The notes under the pieces are model-generated. The model was given only the letters and a program-made list of their open reading frames with translations, did no database searches and was not told the origin of the DNA. Below are positions 11,097 through 25,168 of a DNA stretch of 64,000 nucleotides, one piece after another. The number at the start of each line of letters is the position of its first letter. Positions within the stretch are counted from its first letter, which is position 1. The stretch comes from Misgurnus anguillicaudatus. Lineage: Eukaryota > Chordata > Actinopteri > Cypriniformes > Cobitidae. The position numbers were made by a program, and so were the translations under genes. Where the stretch lies: positions 6,102,001 to 6,166,000 of the forward strand of contig NC_073346.2 of the NCBI RefSeq assembly GCF_027580225.2. The letters run 5' to 3'.

Positions 11097-11773
11097 CCCA
11101 ACCCACTATCACGAAAAATACGTACCTAGTCACATAAATTTGTGATTCTTTTCTGTGACACTGTCACGTTTTCTGCGTTTTTACGTGACCGTATCACGTA
11201 TTTCTGTTTACGTGTTATTGTCACAGATTGGTTACTGATTTTTCCTATTTTCTTACCATTGTCGCTTCGGTTTGGGGTTAGATTTACATAAAATGACATC
11301 CTTACCCAAACCCAACTCTAACCCCAACGCCAGGCGACAATGGTTTAAAAATTTGAAAATATAAAAAAATCTGAAAAAAAAATAGTATAAACCAATACTT
11401 AAAGGTATTAAGGAGGACTTTCTTTTTCCTAGTGGATCATCAAGACTATTGGTCCTCCTAGTTGTCAATCAGGAGTGTTGTGCAATTCCATTTTTTTAAA
11501 AGTGGAGAAGGCGGTTCTTTTCTAAAATTCAAGAAAATCCTCCGCTACACCTTTAAAGTGACATCCTAACGCAAACACCAAATCAAACCCTAAAACGAAA
11601 CGACAAGGGTTTGAAAATAGGAAAAAGCAGTTGAGTAACCAATACGTGACAATGACACGTAAACAGAAATACATGATACGGTCACGGAAAAATGCGAAAA
11701 AACGTGACAGTGTCACGGAAAAGAATCACAAATTAACGTGACTAAAGGTACATAATTTCGTGATACAGGGTTG
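11097..11773. mobile_element. long-TIR MITE (about 160-bp inverted repeats)
   Basis: Left-arm motifs TATCACGAAAAATACGTACC, TTGTGATTCTTTTC, TGACACTGTCACGTTTT and ATTTCTGTTTACGTG all recur in the same order on the minus strand from the right end, giving terminal inverted repeats of about 160 bp. CATAG flanks both sides (11092-11096, 11774-11778) and may be a target duplication. Short minus-strand open frames inside are not genes. Confidence 0.8.
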
Positions 11774-11814
11774 CATAGACATATTTAAGAGCACATTCAT
11801 TGAAAAGTAACAGC

Positions 11815-13604
11815 TAGGGTTCCCAACTGTCCCGCATTAACCCTATTTTGGGCTTAATTGATTTGTCCCGTATGGTTCACTTTCTACATGAACTAGTTCA
11901 GTTCACAGTTCACAAATTTTAAAATGAACTTGTTGAGTTCAAAGTTCATATTTCAAAATTTTGAACTAGTTCACAGTTCCCAACAATTACCTAATTTATA
12001 GTTCTTTTTTCCCATATTATTTTTTTTAAATGATTTCCATTATAGCCCATATAGAACCACAGACAGCAATTATTTTATCAGTTTTAACACTGAAGCTAAA
12101 TGCATCAGATTTCATCTTCTTATCCAACTTTAAATCCTTATCCAACCAGGGTTTACATTAGCATTTAATGTCTTTTAATTTTTGTATTCGCTTGCACATA
12201 CCTTGAAAGGCTAGCCGGGTGCTTCAAGGGGGTCCCACACCGGGCGAGGCGTCGCGTGTAGGACAACTTGCAGGTATTGCACACCACACGTGCACGTTAA
12301 ATAGCGTGAGCTTTGTCAGAGTCTATTTCAAGATCCAGAATATGCGTTAGCAGCCTATTCTAATAGTTAACGATTTAGGACAAATATGATGTTATTTAAT
12401 GTTAAACTATGTGAGTGGCGCGGCAGGGATTTCATCAGCATCTAGAGTCAGTGTTGTTTTGATGACGAATGCAGCCGTGAAACACCGACTAGTGGTGGTG
12501 TTGCCAGATTGTGTGTTTTTCCGCTACACATTAAGGTCTGTTTACAGTGTGTTTTAGCCAGGTTTTAGCTCGGAAGAGTCTATAGAAATCTGGCACCCTA
12601 TTAGAACAACGTTAAACTGAGAGAGCGTGCCATTCAAAAGCACCAGAATGAACAAGTTCACAGTACGTTCATCAGGCAGTATTACAGTACGTTCAGTTCA
12701 CGTTCACCCAAAATATGAACGTGTTCATGAACTTTCGTTTAATGAACTCGTTCAGGCACAACACTGCGCATCCCGTTTTTGACTGCTACACTGATCTAAC
12801 CAGGCAGTGACTGATACAACAGGCTTGTTTTACTTTATGCACCATAAGAACAGACATCAAAATCCTGCAAGAACGATTTGAGAATTCATAAAGAGGAGCT
12901 GCTATGGAAATGTCCTTGTGGTACTTTGATGTCAACCGCCTGTTTGTTCCAGCACTACTGCATGAAGTCGAACAAGCAACAACATCAGCAGTGCTGATCA
13001 TGACACTTGAGACTGATCACCGACACCTGTCATCCAATCACAGACCCCCTCAAGCACAATTAGTATGTTAAAGGGGGTCATATAATACAATTACATGTCT
13101 TCTTTGTTTATATAGTGGGTTATTTAGTGGTTTGTGCATGTTCTGAAATGCCCCAAGGACAATCTCGTGCTTCTGATTCACAGCCTGTTAGTGTGTTTAA
13201 TTATTTGTTTAAATATTTGATGACTCTGCAAAACTATAGCTTACAGGATCTATGTTTGTTTTAAGTTTGTCACGCTTAAGATCGAAGGGGATAACGTATA
13301 ATTACCTTAGTGCGGGAGTCACAACAAGTGTTTTAGACACACAGGCTTAAGGTAATGATTCAATTGAAAGCATTTCAGAGAAGAACTGTGTTGAAAGTAC
13401 CTGTTGTAAATTAACAAACTATTAATAAACCTACTGTACGTTGCCATGGCATAAGAGTTATAAATTAATATTTACAGTAATTAGGAGATTAGCAATCGTT
13501 TTGACAAATGGCTTAAAACAATACACACAAAAACCGTACCACCGCACAGCTGCAGCAGGCCACCTTTTTTCCTGTATTTCACACTGACAAAGTTGGCAAC
13601 CCTA
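11815..13604. mobile_element. hAT-like element with 8-bp target duplication
   Basis: The element begins TAGGGTTCCCAACTGTCCCG and ends AGTTGGCAACCCTA, so the termini are inverted copies. Both sides carry GTAACAGC (11807-11814 and 13605-13612), an exact 8-bp target duplication diagnostic of hAT-type insertion. A second repeat (11875-12770) appears nested in its left part. The remainder (12780-13560) shows no intact transposase; a minus-strand open frame at 12786-13001 has no recognisable domain. Confidence 0.8.
11875..12770. mobile_element. nested GTTCA/TGAAC-rich repeat
   Basis: The left part is dense in ATGAACTAGTTCAGTTCACA-type motifs. The right part contains ACGTTCAGTTCACGTTCACC and TTAATGAACTCGTTCAGGCA in inverted orientation. 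This resembles a palindromic element that landed inside the hAT-like element just after its first 60 bp. Exact ends and target duplication are not resolved. Confidence 0.45.
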
Positions 13605-13730
13605 GTAACAGCACATGAGTGAATTCACTACTTTGTCACAAATGTTGGGTAAACAAGTGAACACGTACAAAAACAGAGGCATGCATTATACATTTTATAT
13701 GCTTTTTAAAGTATCATTTAAAGTATAAAT

Positions 13731-14614
13731 GAAGAGTTTGGTTCCAAAAAGCAATAAAGCCATTTTGAATAATTTCGGTAAAAACGTTTTACCGAAATTC
13801 GTGAAAACCACTATTTTCTGTTACAAACTTTCACACAGCATCCTTAGGTTATAAAAACATTAAAAATTCATTATAAAAGTTTTTTTTTCAAAATACTATA
13901 AATCTATTGAATCAATATATAAATGTGCATTCATCTTTGCCATGTTATATTCATTTAGTTGTCTAGTGGTATACACTGATTAAAAAATAAACATTAATGG
14001 CATTAATCAAAACACTGTTATTTAGTCATTGCTGCGGTTATACTTGCAACGTCGTTGTTTAACATTTGTCACAGCGATCAGCTGTAAAATGTTTTGGTCC
14101 TGCTCGATTTTCTTAACTTTGAGTAAAATAATGGAAAATGTTTCATAAGATCCCCTGGGGTCAATGTGTTAGCATGACAGAAGCTTGATGCTGTCGGGAG
14201 AACAAGCACCCGTCTCCAGAGTGCCTCTACATTTCTTTCCCTTCACAGAAAACAAGCACAGGTTTATCAATGCCATTAAAGTATTATTTTGTTTTTGTTT
14301 GTTGATCACGAAGTACAAAGTAGATGAGGAAAACTAGGAGTCTGTGTACCCAACGCACCACCATTGTTGTTTACAAAACGTGGAATGATGCGCTGTAATT
14401 TGTGGAGCGGATTTATTGTATTCTGTAGAAAAGGATAAGTGGCGTTTATTGCGTTTTGGGAAAAAAGGGAGAAACGATGACAGAATAACACGGCGAAGAT
14501 TGGATTTTGCGTAAAATTAAAAATGTATTTTTAAATACTGACCTGATATAATACTGATTTTGGCAGTAACTCTTTTTTAAATGGCGTTTATCGCGTTTTG
14601 GAACCAAACTCTTC
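13731..14614. mobile_element. MITE with GAAGAGTTTGGTTCCAAAA ends
   Basis: GAAGAGTTTGGTTCCAAAAA at the left is mirrored at the right by TTTTGGAACCAAACTCTTC, with similarity continuing inward (GCAATAAAGCCATTTT versus GCGATAAACGCCATTT). A third internal copy of the TGGCGTTTATTGCGTTTTGG motif lies near 14440. No coding capacity. Confidence 0.8.
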
Positions 14615-14759
14615 AAATATAATAAGAATACATGCCTGCTAAGGTAATGACTTGATATTCTCTGTTAAGTGATACACGTTTGTGTTTTTATGAATTGTTT
14701 TGTGTTTCAAAGTTTAGCTGGAGATCTATTTAGTGGCTAACTGGCTATTATCCCATATA

Positions 14760-17015
14760 CACTGCAAAAAATGACTTTCTTACTTAGTAGGCTATTTTTG
14801 TCTTGTTTTCAGTAAAAATATCAAAAAAATTCTTAAAACTTCTTAACACGCACCGGCCCGGCGGCGGGCCCTAGGGGGCGTTTTTACGTGTTTTTGTACT
14901 TTGTTTAACATCAAATATTCAATCAACAATCATAAACTTTGCATTATTTGAAAGTTTAAACACTCCAAATTCATGTTCTGAGCTTATTTTTGCAATCAAT
15001 ACACTGGTGTGGAAAAGATTAAATGAAATGCAGACGGAATGCATATAAAAAATTTTGTGGGTACTCACATGTCTTGCCATATGGTTCTGATAATTTCTGA
15101 CAATTCCCAAAAACTTCAACGTACATTGCAAGGTAAGGGTCCACTCTTCAAAAAGCATCCCACGTTTTAATCCAAAACAATGAAAAATAGTGAGAAATCC
15201 AGCAATATCCTCCTTTGTTTACATCCGCGCATCCGCTAAGTATGATCGATCATGTTTATTTTCTATCAAATATCGATTTTTATCAGTGAAAATCCATCTC
15301 TTCCTGCTTCGTTAGACTGTTCAGATAAATATCCCGCCCTATTTTTCTGTTTTGTCCAATCAGAAAAGGTTTGACAACTCAAAATCTCATGCGAGGAATG
15401 ATTTGCCTAGATAGATGTCCTTCAGCTTACCATAGGCTTTTGACTGGATTACACCAAAACAAAGCCAGCCAATGCATAGTGAGCAAAGTTTGATTGACAG
15501 AGGAAGTAACCAATCATGAAACGATTACAAGGATTCAACTTACGTCAGTAAAGTGTACTTCTGCGCAAATCTACAGAAGCGCATGGAGAGAAATGCCCAC
15601 GCCCCCTCCGTGCGCGTTTGTTTGTTTGGGTAGCATAGCAGCCGGCTAGGCACTCCGGAGCCGCTGAGAAACCTCTTCAAATGTTAGATATAACATCTCC
15701 ATTGTGGATCGTGGACTACAGATGACTTTTTTGTGTTGAAAGTGTTTTGGAGAAGTTGATAAAGAGCATGATCGCGGATCAACAATGCAAGACTGGATAT
15801 AAACAAAGCGCGTCGTCGAGGAGAGATGGACCGGACTATGAGCTCAGCTGCGCTCGCTTGGATAAAGTAAGTGGATTCTTTTGTCGATTATTTATTTTAC
15901 GTTACATTTCTTGTTTCATGTTAGCTGTTTTGATTATAAAGTAACACTGGAGATGACTAATATACGAGTTTTACATGGTTTCGTTTTTGTATGACATGTT
16001 ATATAAATGCATCATATTTATAGCTATATGAATCAAATGCACAGAATATACAAACTAAAAACTAGAAAATAAGATATGTGGTGGAAAATATGAGTATTAC
16101 CAGCTGAGAAATATAGGTTATTTGGCAAACATAAGACATTTGTAATTATAAATAAATATATTCATGTAATGTGTGTGTGTTTGTGTATATGTATAATGTT
16201 CATGTATATTACATCATAGTTTCTCATACAAATAGTTGTATGTCTCTAACTTTTGACTCAAAGTAAAATCCTCTCTTGCTTTGTGTGTGATGTGATGTGA
16301 TGTAAAACAGGACTTCAGCTGACACAGGAGGACTGGAATCTGGAGTGCATTCATGAGCGACCACATTCAAAATAGCAAGTATTTTGTTATAATGTGCAAA
16401 TGTTTTTTTTCTAAAATGGTTTTTTCTATGTGCTTTGGTGGGCAGAGAAGTTCTGAATTGATATACATCATGTAATATGTAGTCCTGACTCATTTTCTTT
16501 TTATAATCATGTCATATTGTTATCATGTGTATATTTGGAGTTTCCAAGTGCACTTTTTCTGAAAGGACGCCTGGACTTTTTTGAAATAAAAGCTCACAGA
16601 AACAACATTTTTTGGAGTATCATTCTCAAATTTGAATCACAGCATGGTCAGACATTCAGTTCACCTATATGGTGTCCCCAGGTGTCTCACATGACCATTT
16701 CATACCTTTTTTGCTAAGTGAATGTTATTTAAAGATAAACGGAAGTAATTTAATGTATATTTTACCTTGTTTTACTCTGTTTCTTTACTACTCTGAGTTG
16801 TTATGACTATTAGGCAACAATATGTCAAGTGTCTAGTTTCAAACAAGACCAGAATTATGAATATAGACCATAGGGTTTAAGAGCTGCAGATGTTTTAGTT
16901 TGGAGTTGTCGTTTTTTTAGAAAATGCTCAAAAATATAAGTGCTAGCTTTAAATTAAGATATATTTTCTTGATAAGCAAAATGACCTAGGAAAATAAGTC
17001 TAGTTTGGGACTTTG
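14760..17015. mobile_element. second split copy of the AAGATGCTTTTTCTTG repeat family
   Basis: The left piece (14760-14842) contains TTTTTGTCTTGTTTTCAGTA. The right piece (about 16953-17015) contains ATTTTCTTGATAAGCAAAAT and AAATAAGTCTAGTTTG. Together they match parts of the element at 5268-7558. A 2.1-kb segment bounded by TTAA separates them. Confidence 0.6.
14843..16952. mobile_element. TTAA-bounded insertion of unknown family
   Basis: The segment lies between TTAA at 14843-14846 and TTAA at 16949-16952, at the point where the older repeat is broken. The left end is GC-rich (CACGCACCGGCCCGGCGGCG). I could not match it to the right end as an inverted repeat, so a piggyBac-type origin is only suggested. 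Around 15740-15866 an ATG-led open frame runs into a donor-like AAAGTAAGTGG (GT at 15867), and an acceptor-like TAAAACAG lies near 16310. This looks like exon structure of an autonomous element or a captured exon, but the frames are short. Confidence 0.4.
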
Positions 17016-17024
17016 GGTCATGAC

Positions 17025-17411
17025 TAGGCATGGGCCGGTATGAGATTTTGGTTTGATAACCTTAGCAAAAATACCACGGTTTCACAGAATTGCGCTTTTG
17101 CCATTGCAACACCAAAATGTGTTATTTTCAGACGTCTACACATACCGACAACTTTTTAACTTGACACAATACATTTTATTTTTAAGAAACATACAACATG
17201 TATGCCGGGTGAAAATAAAGCCATTAAATATTAAAAAATATATTTTTGTAATATATATTGAATGTCAATTACATGACTTAATGACTTAATTAATTTTGTG
17301 TAAACCCAGCTCATAGCTTGCAAACGGTATTACAGAAAATGTTAGTGGTTTTGAAACCTCGACTGTTTAAAACCTCGGTATACCTTAAAACCGGTAACCG
17401 GCCCATGCCTA
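17025..17411. mobile_element. hAT-like MITE, 387 bp, exact 8-bp target duplication
   Basis: TAGGCATGGGCCGGTATGAG at the left and CCGGCCCATGCCTA at the right are inverted termini. The flanks carry GTCATGAC at 17017-17024 and 17412-17419, an exact and itself palindromic 8-bp duplication. The interior has no transposase; an open frame at 17053-17289 is incidental. Confidence 0.85.
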
Positions 17412-17419
17412 GTCATGAC

Positions 17420-18908
<1,489 letters not shown>

Positions 18909-20513
18909 TTTACAGTTTTTTTCTACAGACGCTAGGACACATTTCTCAATACTTAGGTGAATTTTGCAAAACTCTTCACACAGCTAGTGAGCACAACAGA
19001 AGTCTATGTGGGCTAAACTGAGGATGAATTATCATTGCTTTGGCACGAAATGCATTCAATGACTACATCTCTCAAATTTCATGAATTCTTTTCTCACTCA
19101 GACACAACAACTGCCAAAACAGTCTTTGTACGTATAGGCCAATTTTGCACATGCTTACATACTGTTTTCAAAACTGTTAAACTTATGTTCAAAACAATAA
19201 CATAATAAAAAACTGAATGAGACAGCAATTTTCTACATTTCTACAGTAATATTTTAATGAAATATATTTTAAATCTTAAAATTAAATGCTATCAAAACTA
19301 TTGGATAATTGGACCATCCACAAATTATGTATACAAATTATTGTCACAGTCTTGTCAGACATCTGTGCTAGATGTAGGTCTGAGTGCATCTGACAGGACC
19401 GTGGCAGTATTATGTTCTGTGTGGGGGCATGTGGAATCACATTGTGTGTGTGGCTTCCACATGTTCCCGGTGTCTTGTTGCTGTCGTGATCTTGCCAGAC
19501 CTTAGTATAGGTTCAGGTCTATGTTAGAGGGCAAGACCATGGCAGCATTGTGTGTACGTGGGAACACGTGTGCTTCACATCATGTATGTGTGACACGTGT
19601 TCCCAGTGTTTTGTGGCTGTCATGGTCTTGCCTGACTTTGGTTATAGTCCAGGTCGGATGTTGGCAAGATTATGGCAGCATTGTGTTTATGTGGGAACAC
19701 GTGTGTTTTCACATCATGTATGTGTGACACGTGTTCCCAGGGTCTTGTCACTTTTACCCTACTCCCTTACGTACTCGTGTCTTAAGTGATTAATTATGTT
19801 TACCTGTTCCCCATTGATGTGCTGTCTATTTAATGCCCTCGTGTTCTCTGTGTGGTGTGCGTGCGTTGTTGTAGTTACTGTGTTGATGTTCCCAAGTTAC
19901 CTGTCCGAGTTATTCTCGTGTTCAGCTTTATTTGTGTTTCATCACAGTGTTTTTGTTCCTTTCTGTTTGACCCCCTCGTGGGTATTTTATGTTCCTTTTG
20001 TAAATAAAACTATAGTTTATTTTTGTAGTCCTCTGCGTTTGGGTTCTCCTTTTGTTTTCACTTCCCGGTGTTTAACCGGTCGTGACAATTATTGTATTTT
20101 GGAATTACACAATGCAAAAAAGTAAAAATAAAAAGAACGACATAAAATACTGAAGAATTCTGAATCACGTCTGATTCGTTCCAGTAACATATATTGCAGT
20201 GAATTATAAACAGAGATGTGTCCTTGTTTTACACAAGAAAAAAATGTATAATGCTACATGTTGTTAGTGTTTTTTTACGTCATTGTTTTGTGGGTGACAA
20301 AGTGTGTTTGTCGGCTGTCAACCTTTGCTAGTGTTCTTAAAGAATGAGTTGATTTGAGACCTGAATAAAGTGTTTTGGTAGTTGTAGTGTATTTTGAATG
20401 TGAAATTAACTGCTTTACCAAGCTGAAAGTTGGTTAGGATAACTGTGTGAAGAGTTTTGCAAAAGTGACCTAAGTATTGAGAAATGTGTCCTAGCGTCTG
20501 TAAAAAACTATAA
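18909..20513. mobile_element. MITE with TACAGACGCTAGGACACATT ends, split by a solo LTR
   Basis: The left end TACAGACGCTAGGACACATT, then TCTCAATACTTAGGT and GCAAAACTCTTCACACAG, reappears on the minus strand from the right end in the same order. This gives inverted repeats of about 75 bp. Removing the 746-bp LTR and its target duplication leaves an element of roughly 850 bp. Confidence 0.85.
19342..20087 (+). mobile_element. solo LTR, probably Gypsy-type
   Basis: It begins TGTCACAG and ends GTGACA (TG...CA), with a 5-bp target duplication ATTAT at 19337-19341 and 20088-20092. A polyadenylation signal AATAAA lies near 20003 and a TATA-like TCTATTTAATG near 19828, as expected for U3-R-U5 order on the plus strand. 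Three degenerate copies of a ~135-bp unit starting GGCAG(C/T)AT lie at about 19403, 19541 and 19674 in U3. No internal retrotransposon sequence remains, so it is a product of LTR-LTR recombination. Gypsy assignment is from TGTCAC/GTGACA ends and is tentative. Confidence 0.85.
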
Positions 20514-21121
20514 ATTGAATTTACTCAATGACGTTGCTATGGGGACACACTAACTGAGATAGCAAATATGGAGTCTACATTAAACATACATAGATTTCTT
20601 TAATTCACATTCACTTCCATTGCGCATTGTCACATGAGCGGCTTTACACAAATGTATTTGAATCATATTAGACTACTTCCATTAACCCTTGTATTGTGTT
20701 CGATTTTTGTGACGATTTTGATGGAGCGGGTCAAATTGACCCGCATTGGATTCAATGCAATTCCTTAAATATCACATTATGAAAAGCAAGAAGGAATTAG
20801 GTATGAGCAAAACCATTTTAGTATCAGTCCTTGTCACACATTACAAACACTTAAAATTAAAAAGTATGATTTAAAAAAAAATGCATTTAACCACAATTTT
20901 TAACATGTTTGTTTTAACAAATGTTGCACAAAAACTGTTGCAACATTTAAGATGTAAAATTTTAATTCAACATGTTTTTTTAACATACCTATGTTTAAGA
21001 CATCCTAAATGAACAATTTAAAATTGCTGTGTAAGGAAATGAAGCTTTTCTTTTTCTAAATAGGCTCATCTTTTGTTCTTGAGGATCATTGTACGAATTC
21101 AAAAAAATCACTATTTACATG

Positions 21122-21214
21122 ATGTGCACACATCAAGCATGTGCGTTCTGACTTCTTGCATTTTACACAAATGGTGCTTATTTTGGTGTCATGTTTTATG
21201 GGGCACAGCTGGCA
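21122..21214 (-). pseudogene. piggyBac transposase C-terminal Cys-rich domain, remnant
   Basis: On the minus strand a stop-free stretch reads CQLCPIKHD ... ICVKCKK ... CLMCAH. It shows the C-x2-C, C-x2-C and C-x2-C-x-H pairs of the piggyBac zinc-binding tail. A stop lies two codons upstream of the first cysteine and no catalytic domain is visible. Its orientation is opposite to the remnant at 6061. Confidence 0.6.
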
Positions 21215-21268
21215 TCACCTGTATTCACCTCTGGATTTTCTGTGGGTCTGAATTCATCAGCTTTACAT

Positions 21269-21975
21269 AGTATTTCATATACATTGAAAATAGAAATGAT
21301 AGTTCACATTTACTTTTCTGTGTCTGAAGAAGTCTTTATCAGTACTAAAAAAAAGTGAGGAAAAGCTCACTTTTCCCTTTCCAGGGTAGTAAAACACCAA
21401 AATATATGCAAAAAAGTATTTAATTTGTGTCTGTACAGTTGCCTTGGAACAAACAAATATGGGTCAAATTGACCCGCGAACATCAAAATCGTACCAAAAA
21501 TCATTATTTGTGCTAAAAAACCCCACTTCAAAACACATCAGTGTATCCTAACTTTGCATGCATGTTCATGGCCCTAAATGAGAAAAAGTGACAAAATTTC
21601 TGGAAGAAAACTGTAACTTAAGTAGTATTTCATATAAATTGTAAATAGAAATCATAGCTCACTTTTACCATGTGTGTCTGTAAAAGTCTTTTTCAGTACT
21701 CAAAATAGTGAGGAGAAGCATTTTTACCCCCATTTCAGGATAGTAAAACACCAACATAACAACAAACACTAAAAATATATATTTAATTTAGGTCTATGCA
21801 ATTGCTTTGGAGCGAAACAAAATGCGGGTCAAATTGACCCGCGAACCTCAAAATCGTTACAAAATTATTTTGGTACACTTCAAAACATATCAGCATGTCT
21901 AAACTTTGCATGCATGTTCATGGCCATAAATGAGAAAAAGTCACAAAATTTCAAGAATAAAATCACAAGTTAACT
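21269..21975 (+). repeat. ~355-bp tandem duplication within the piggyBac-like element
   Basis: Two diverged copies start AGTATTTCATATA (21269 and 21624). Both contain AGTAAAACACCAA, then GTCAAATTGACCCGCGAAC and ACTTTGCATGCATGTTCATG in the same order. The divergence suggests an old duplication. Confidence 0.75.
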
Positions 21976-22070
21976 GGTTTATCCGACAGCTTACAAATCA
22001 AAACGGGTCAAATTGACCCGGAACATAATATGAGGGTTAAATGGGTTAAGACTTTAACATTTTTATAATA

Positions 22071-22570
22071 TTAAAGGTCCTGTTTAGCCTGGTCCTATTT
22101 TCAAACTTTAGTTAGTTAGAGCATAAATAATACCTGCAAAATGATAAAGTTCAAAGTTCAATGCCAGGCGATATCTTTTCTTTAACAGAATTCACCTTTC
22201 AAAGCCTAAAGTGACAGGCCGGTTTGGACTACAGCCCTCTACTTCTGGTTGAATGACGTCAATATAAGTGTTTTTGACTAAACTCAGAATACGCCCACAG
22301 GAATACGTCAGTCGCCAGCTAAGCTCAAACGGCTCTGCTAAGCTGCTGTCGAATCACAACACACTAAACAAGCTACACAATCAGAAATCTTTATGTATTT
22401 CTGAAGGAGGGACTTCATACAACAAGGAAGACATCAGCCCGTTTTTAAGACAGGGAAAGCAGCGGTATAAAGATAAGTAAATTGTGTGAAAAGTACTGTG
22501 TTGAACATGTTATAATGCATACCATAACACAATCATAGCTTCAAAAACACAGGAAAAACGTGACCTTTAA
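22071..22570. mobile_element. MITE with TTAAAGGTC ends, 500 bp
   Basis: TTAAAGGTCCTGTTTAGCC at the left and CGTGACCTTTAA at the right are imperfect inverted termini, and the TTAA may be the target. The interior includes CCAGGCGATATCTTTTCTTT, a sequence I recognise from repeats in other fish genomes. The open frame at 22268-22480 is incidental. Confidence 0.65.
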
Positions 22571-22941
22571 AATATTAAGTTAAAACTTAACATTCACATA
22601 AATGCAATTTCAAAATGAGGTTTACATTTGTAAATAAACAACAAAAACATCTTCAAACTACACAGGTGAGATCTTAAAATGCTACAACTATTTGAGAAAA
22701 CACTTGTTGTCTTAAACTATACTTTGTTGTGTGTATCTGCTTGTCATGGCCCTTTATTATCAGAAAGATGAAAGACAGTGCTGTGTATGGAGAATAAACA
22801 GTAGAGAAAGCCAGTGAGCTGTCCAGCACCATGCCAAATGAGACGCGTGACTCATGAGATGAAACAGGGGATTAGGTGGTAATGATCTGGCAAATGATTT
22901 TGAAATTGTAATTATCTACCCTGTGCTGTTACGCTTAGATC

Positions 22942-22944
<3 letters not shown>
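22571..22944. other. intergenic DNA, no gene seen
   Basis: AT-rich, no recognisable feature. Confidence 0.5.
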
Positions 22945-23018
<74 letters not shown>

Positions 23019-23040
23019 GTGCGTGTGTGTATGTGCGTGT
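22945..23040. repeat. (TG)n microsatellite
   Basis: About 95 bp of TG repeats with GCG and ATG interruptions at the right end, indicating a mature, partly degraded tract. Confidence 0.97.
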
Positions 23041-23790
<750 letters not shown>

Positions 23791-24311
23791 TTAAAAATGC
23801 ATTTCCATTTTTTGGCTAAACTGTTAGATTAAAATTGACGTAGGTAACAGAATTGTAATTCTATTTCAGATTCAGAATTTAATTAATGACTGAATAATTT
23901 GTAACTATGTTGCAATTAGCATAATAAATAAATCGTAAAATGAACAAACAAACATTGGTTACTTATTAAGTTAAGTTGTGCAATTATTATTGGAGAGCTT
24001 CAAAAGAAAGATAGGAAGATAGGGAACAAACATTTCAGTGCAGTGGAAGGATTTTGCAATTGAGACAACCCCATGTGTATTTTTAAAACAATGATTTCTG
24101 TGCTGAGTACAAGAGAGCTGTCTGTGTGTGGAGGGTTATTGGGGGGAGGTAGCTTGAGTGAAGGAATTTCCAGCTGGTGATGGCTGAGATAAGAGCAAAG
24201 CTTTAAGGAGAAAACACACAGACAAAGAAGTGCATGCTTTTGATATTAGTTCACTGGCAATCATTCATTTCCAGATTGTTACATGTAGAGGTGTTTGGAT
24301 TTATAAAATTA
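23791..24311. other. intergenic DNA, no gene seen
   Basis: AT-rich DNA upstream of the retroviral LTR. The LTR start is uncertain, so part of this could belong to it. Confidence 0.4.
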
Positions 24312-25166
24312 CATGTTGCTATGAATATTAATGTGTTAAAATATATAAATGATTATGCCTTTGTGCCCATGACTAATGTAGAAGATTGCCCTGTAATAAG
24401 ACATTGACATGTAGGGATGAAATGCTCGAGGGCACAAAGTGGCTGATGTGTGTGTGGGAGCCAGGGGGGCTGTAAAAAGCCCTAAGGGAAAACATACTGA
24501 ACAGATGTTTTTTAATGATGATAAAAGTGTTTGTTTAGAAGTAGTATTGCAGTAAAAGATTTAATATGTGTTTATCTATCTAAAGAAGTTAATGTGTGCC
24601 TTATTCATATAACCAATTTTACGAATAATGAAATTATGTCATGATATTGAAATGTGTTCTACATAATAATCACTTTTATCTTACAGTTTGTTTTTTATGA
24701 ATAAATGAATGTTTTATTAATGATTTGTTTTTAAGAAAGCATTATAAAAATCTATGTGAAGTCAATCATATGTAATGCTATGTGAAGTCAATCATATGTA
24801 AAGTGGAAAAGTACTGGGGGGAGAAGTAACAAACTGCAGGACTCTCAAAGTTGGGGGAGAGCAGTTGTTTTTTCCTTTGTCTGTGTGTTTATCTTTCCTA
24901 TAGGCTGAAATTGGGGGTGGTGAGGGAGTCAGATTCACGAGGAAAAGCAGCCTTTGTGGGAGGAGATTCTAAGAAGAAGATCGACGTCACATACTTTATA
25001 AATAACTGTTTTCCCAAATGCTGGGGGTTGTTGCTTGCCGATTGTGGCCTTGAAACAACCCGGCGCGCTGTAAACTTTTTCATATCTGATCAATAAATAT
25101 TCAATTTAGATATTTGTATCTTTCCTCCAATTATGAACATGCAGATGGACGCAATAAAGTCCAACA
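24312..25166 (+). repeat. candidate 5' LTR of the endogenous retrovirus
   Basis: The right boundary is well placed: CCAACA ends at 25166, followed by a 2-nt spacer and the primer site. The left boundary is a guess at TGTTGC (24312), chosen because it would mirror the CAACA end. U3 contains a perfect 24-bp direct repeat starting CTATGTGAAG (24752 and 24778), which is enhancer-like. A TATA motif TTTATAAATA lies near 24995 and polyadenylation signals AATAAA near 25092 and 25152. There is no second LTR in the window to confirm the ends. Confidence 0.55.
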
Positions 25167-25168
25167 AT

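Larger units (their letters stand above)
20682..22040. mobile_element. piggyBac-like element, degenerate, TTAA-flanked
   Basis: TTAACCCTTGTATTGTGTTC at 20682 is mirrored at the right by GAACATAATATGAGGGTTAA ending at 22040. TTAA targets and CCCT-type ends indicate the piggyBac superfamily, related to but distinct from the element at 5346. The palindrome GGGTCAAATTGACCC occurs four times (about 20728, 21461, 21826, 22005). A ~355-bp segment is tandemly duplicated inside. A cysteine-rich transposase remnant lies at 21122-21214 on the minus strand. No intact frame. Confidence 0.8.
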
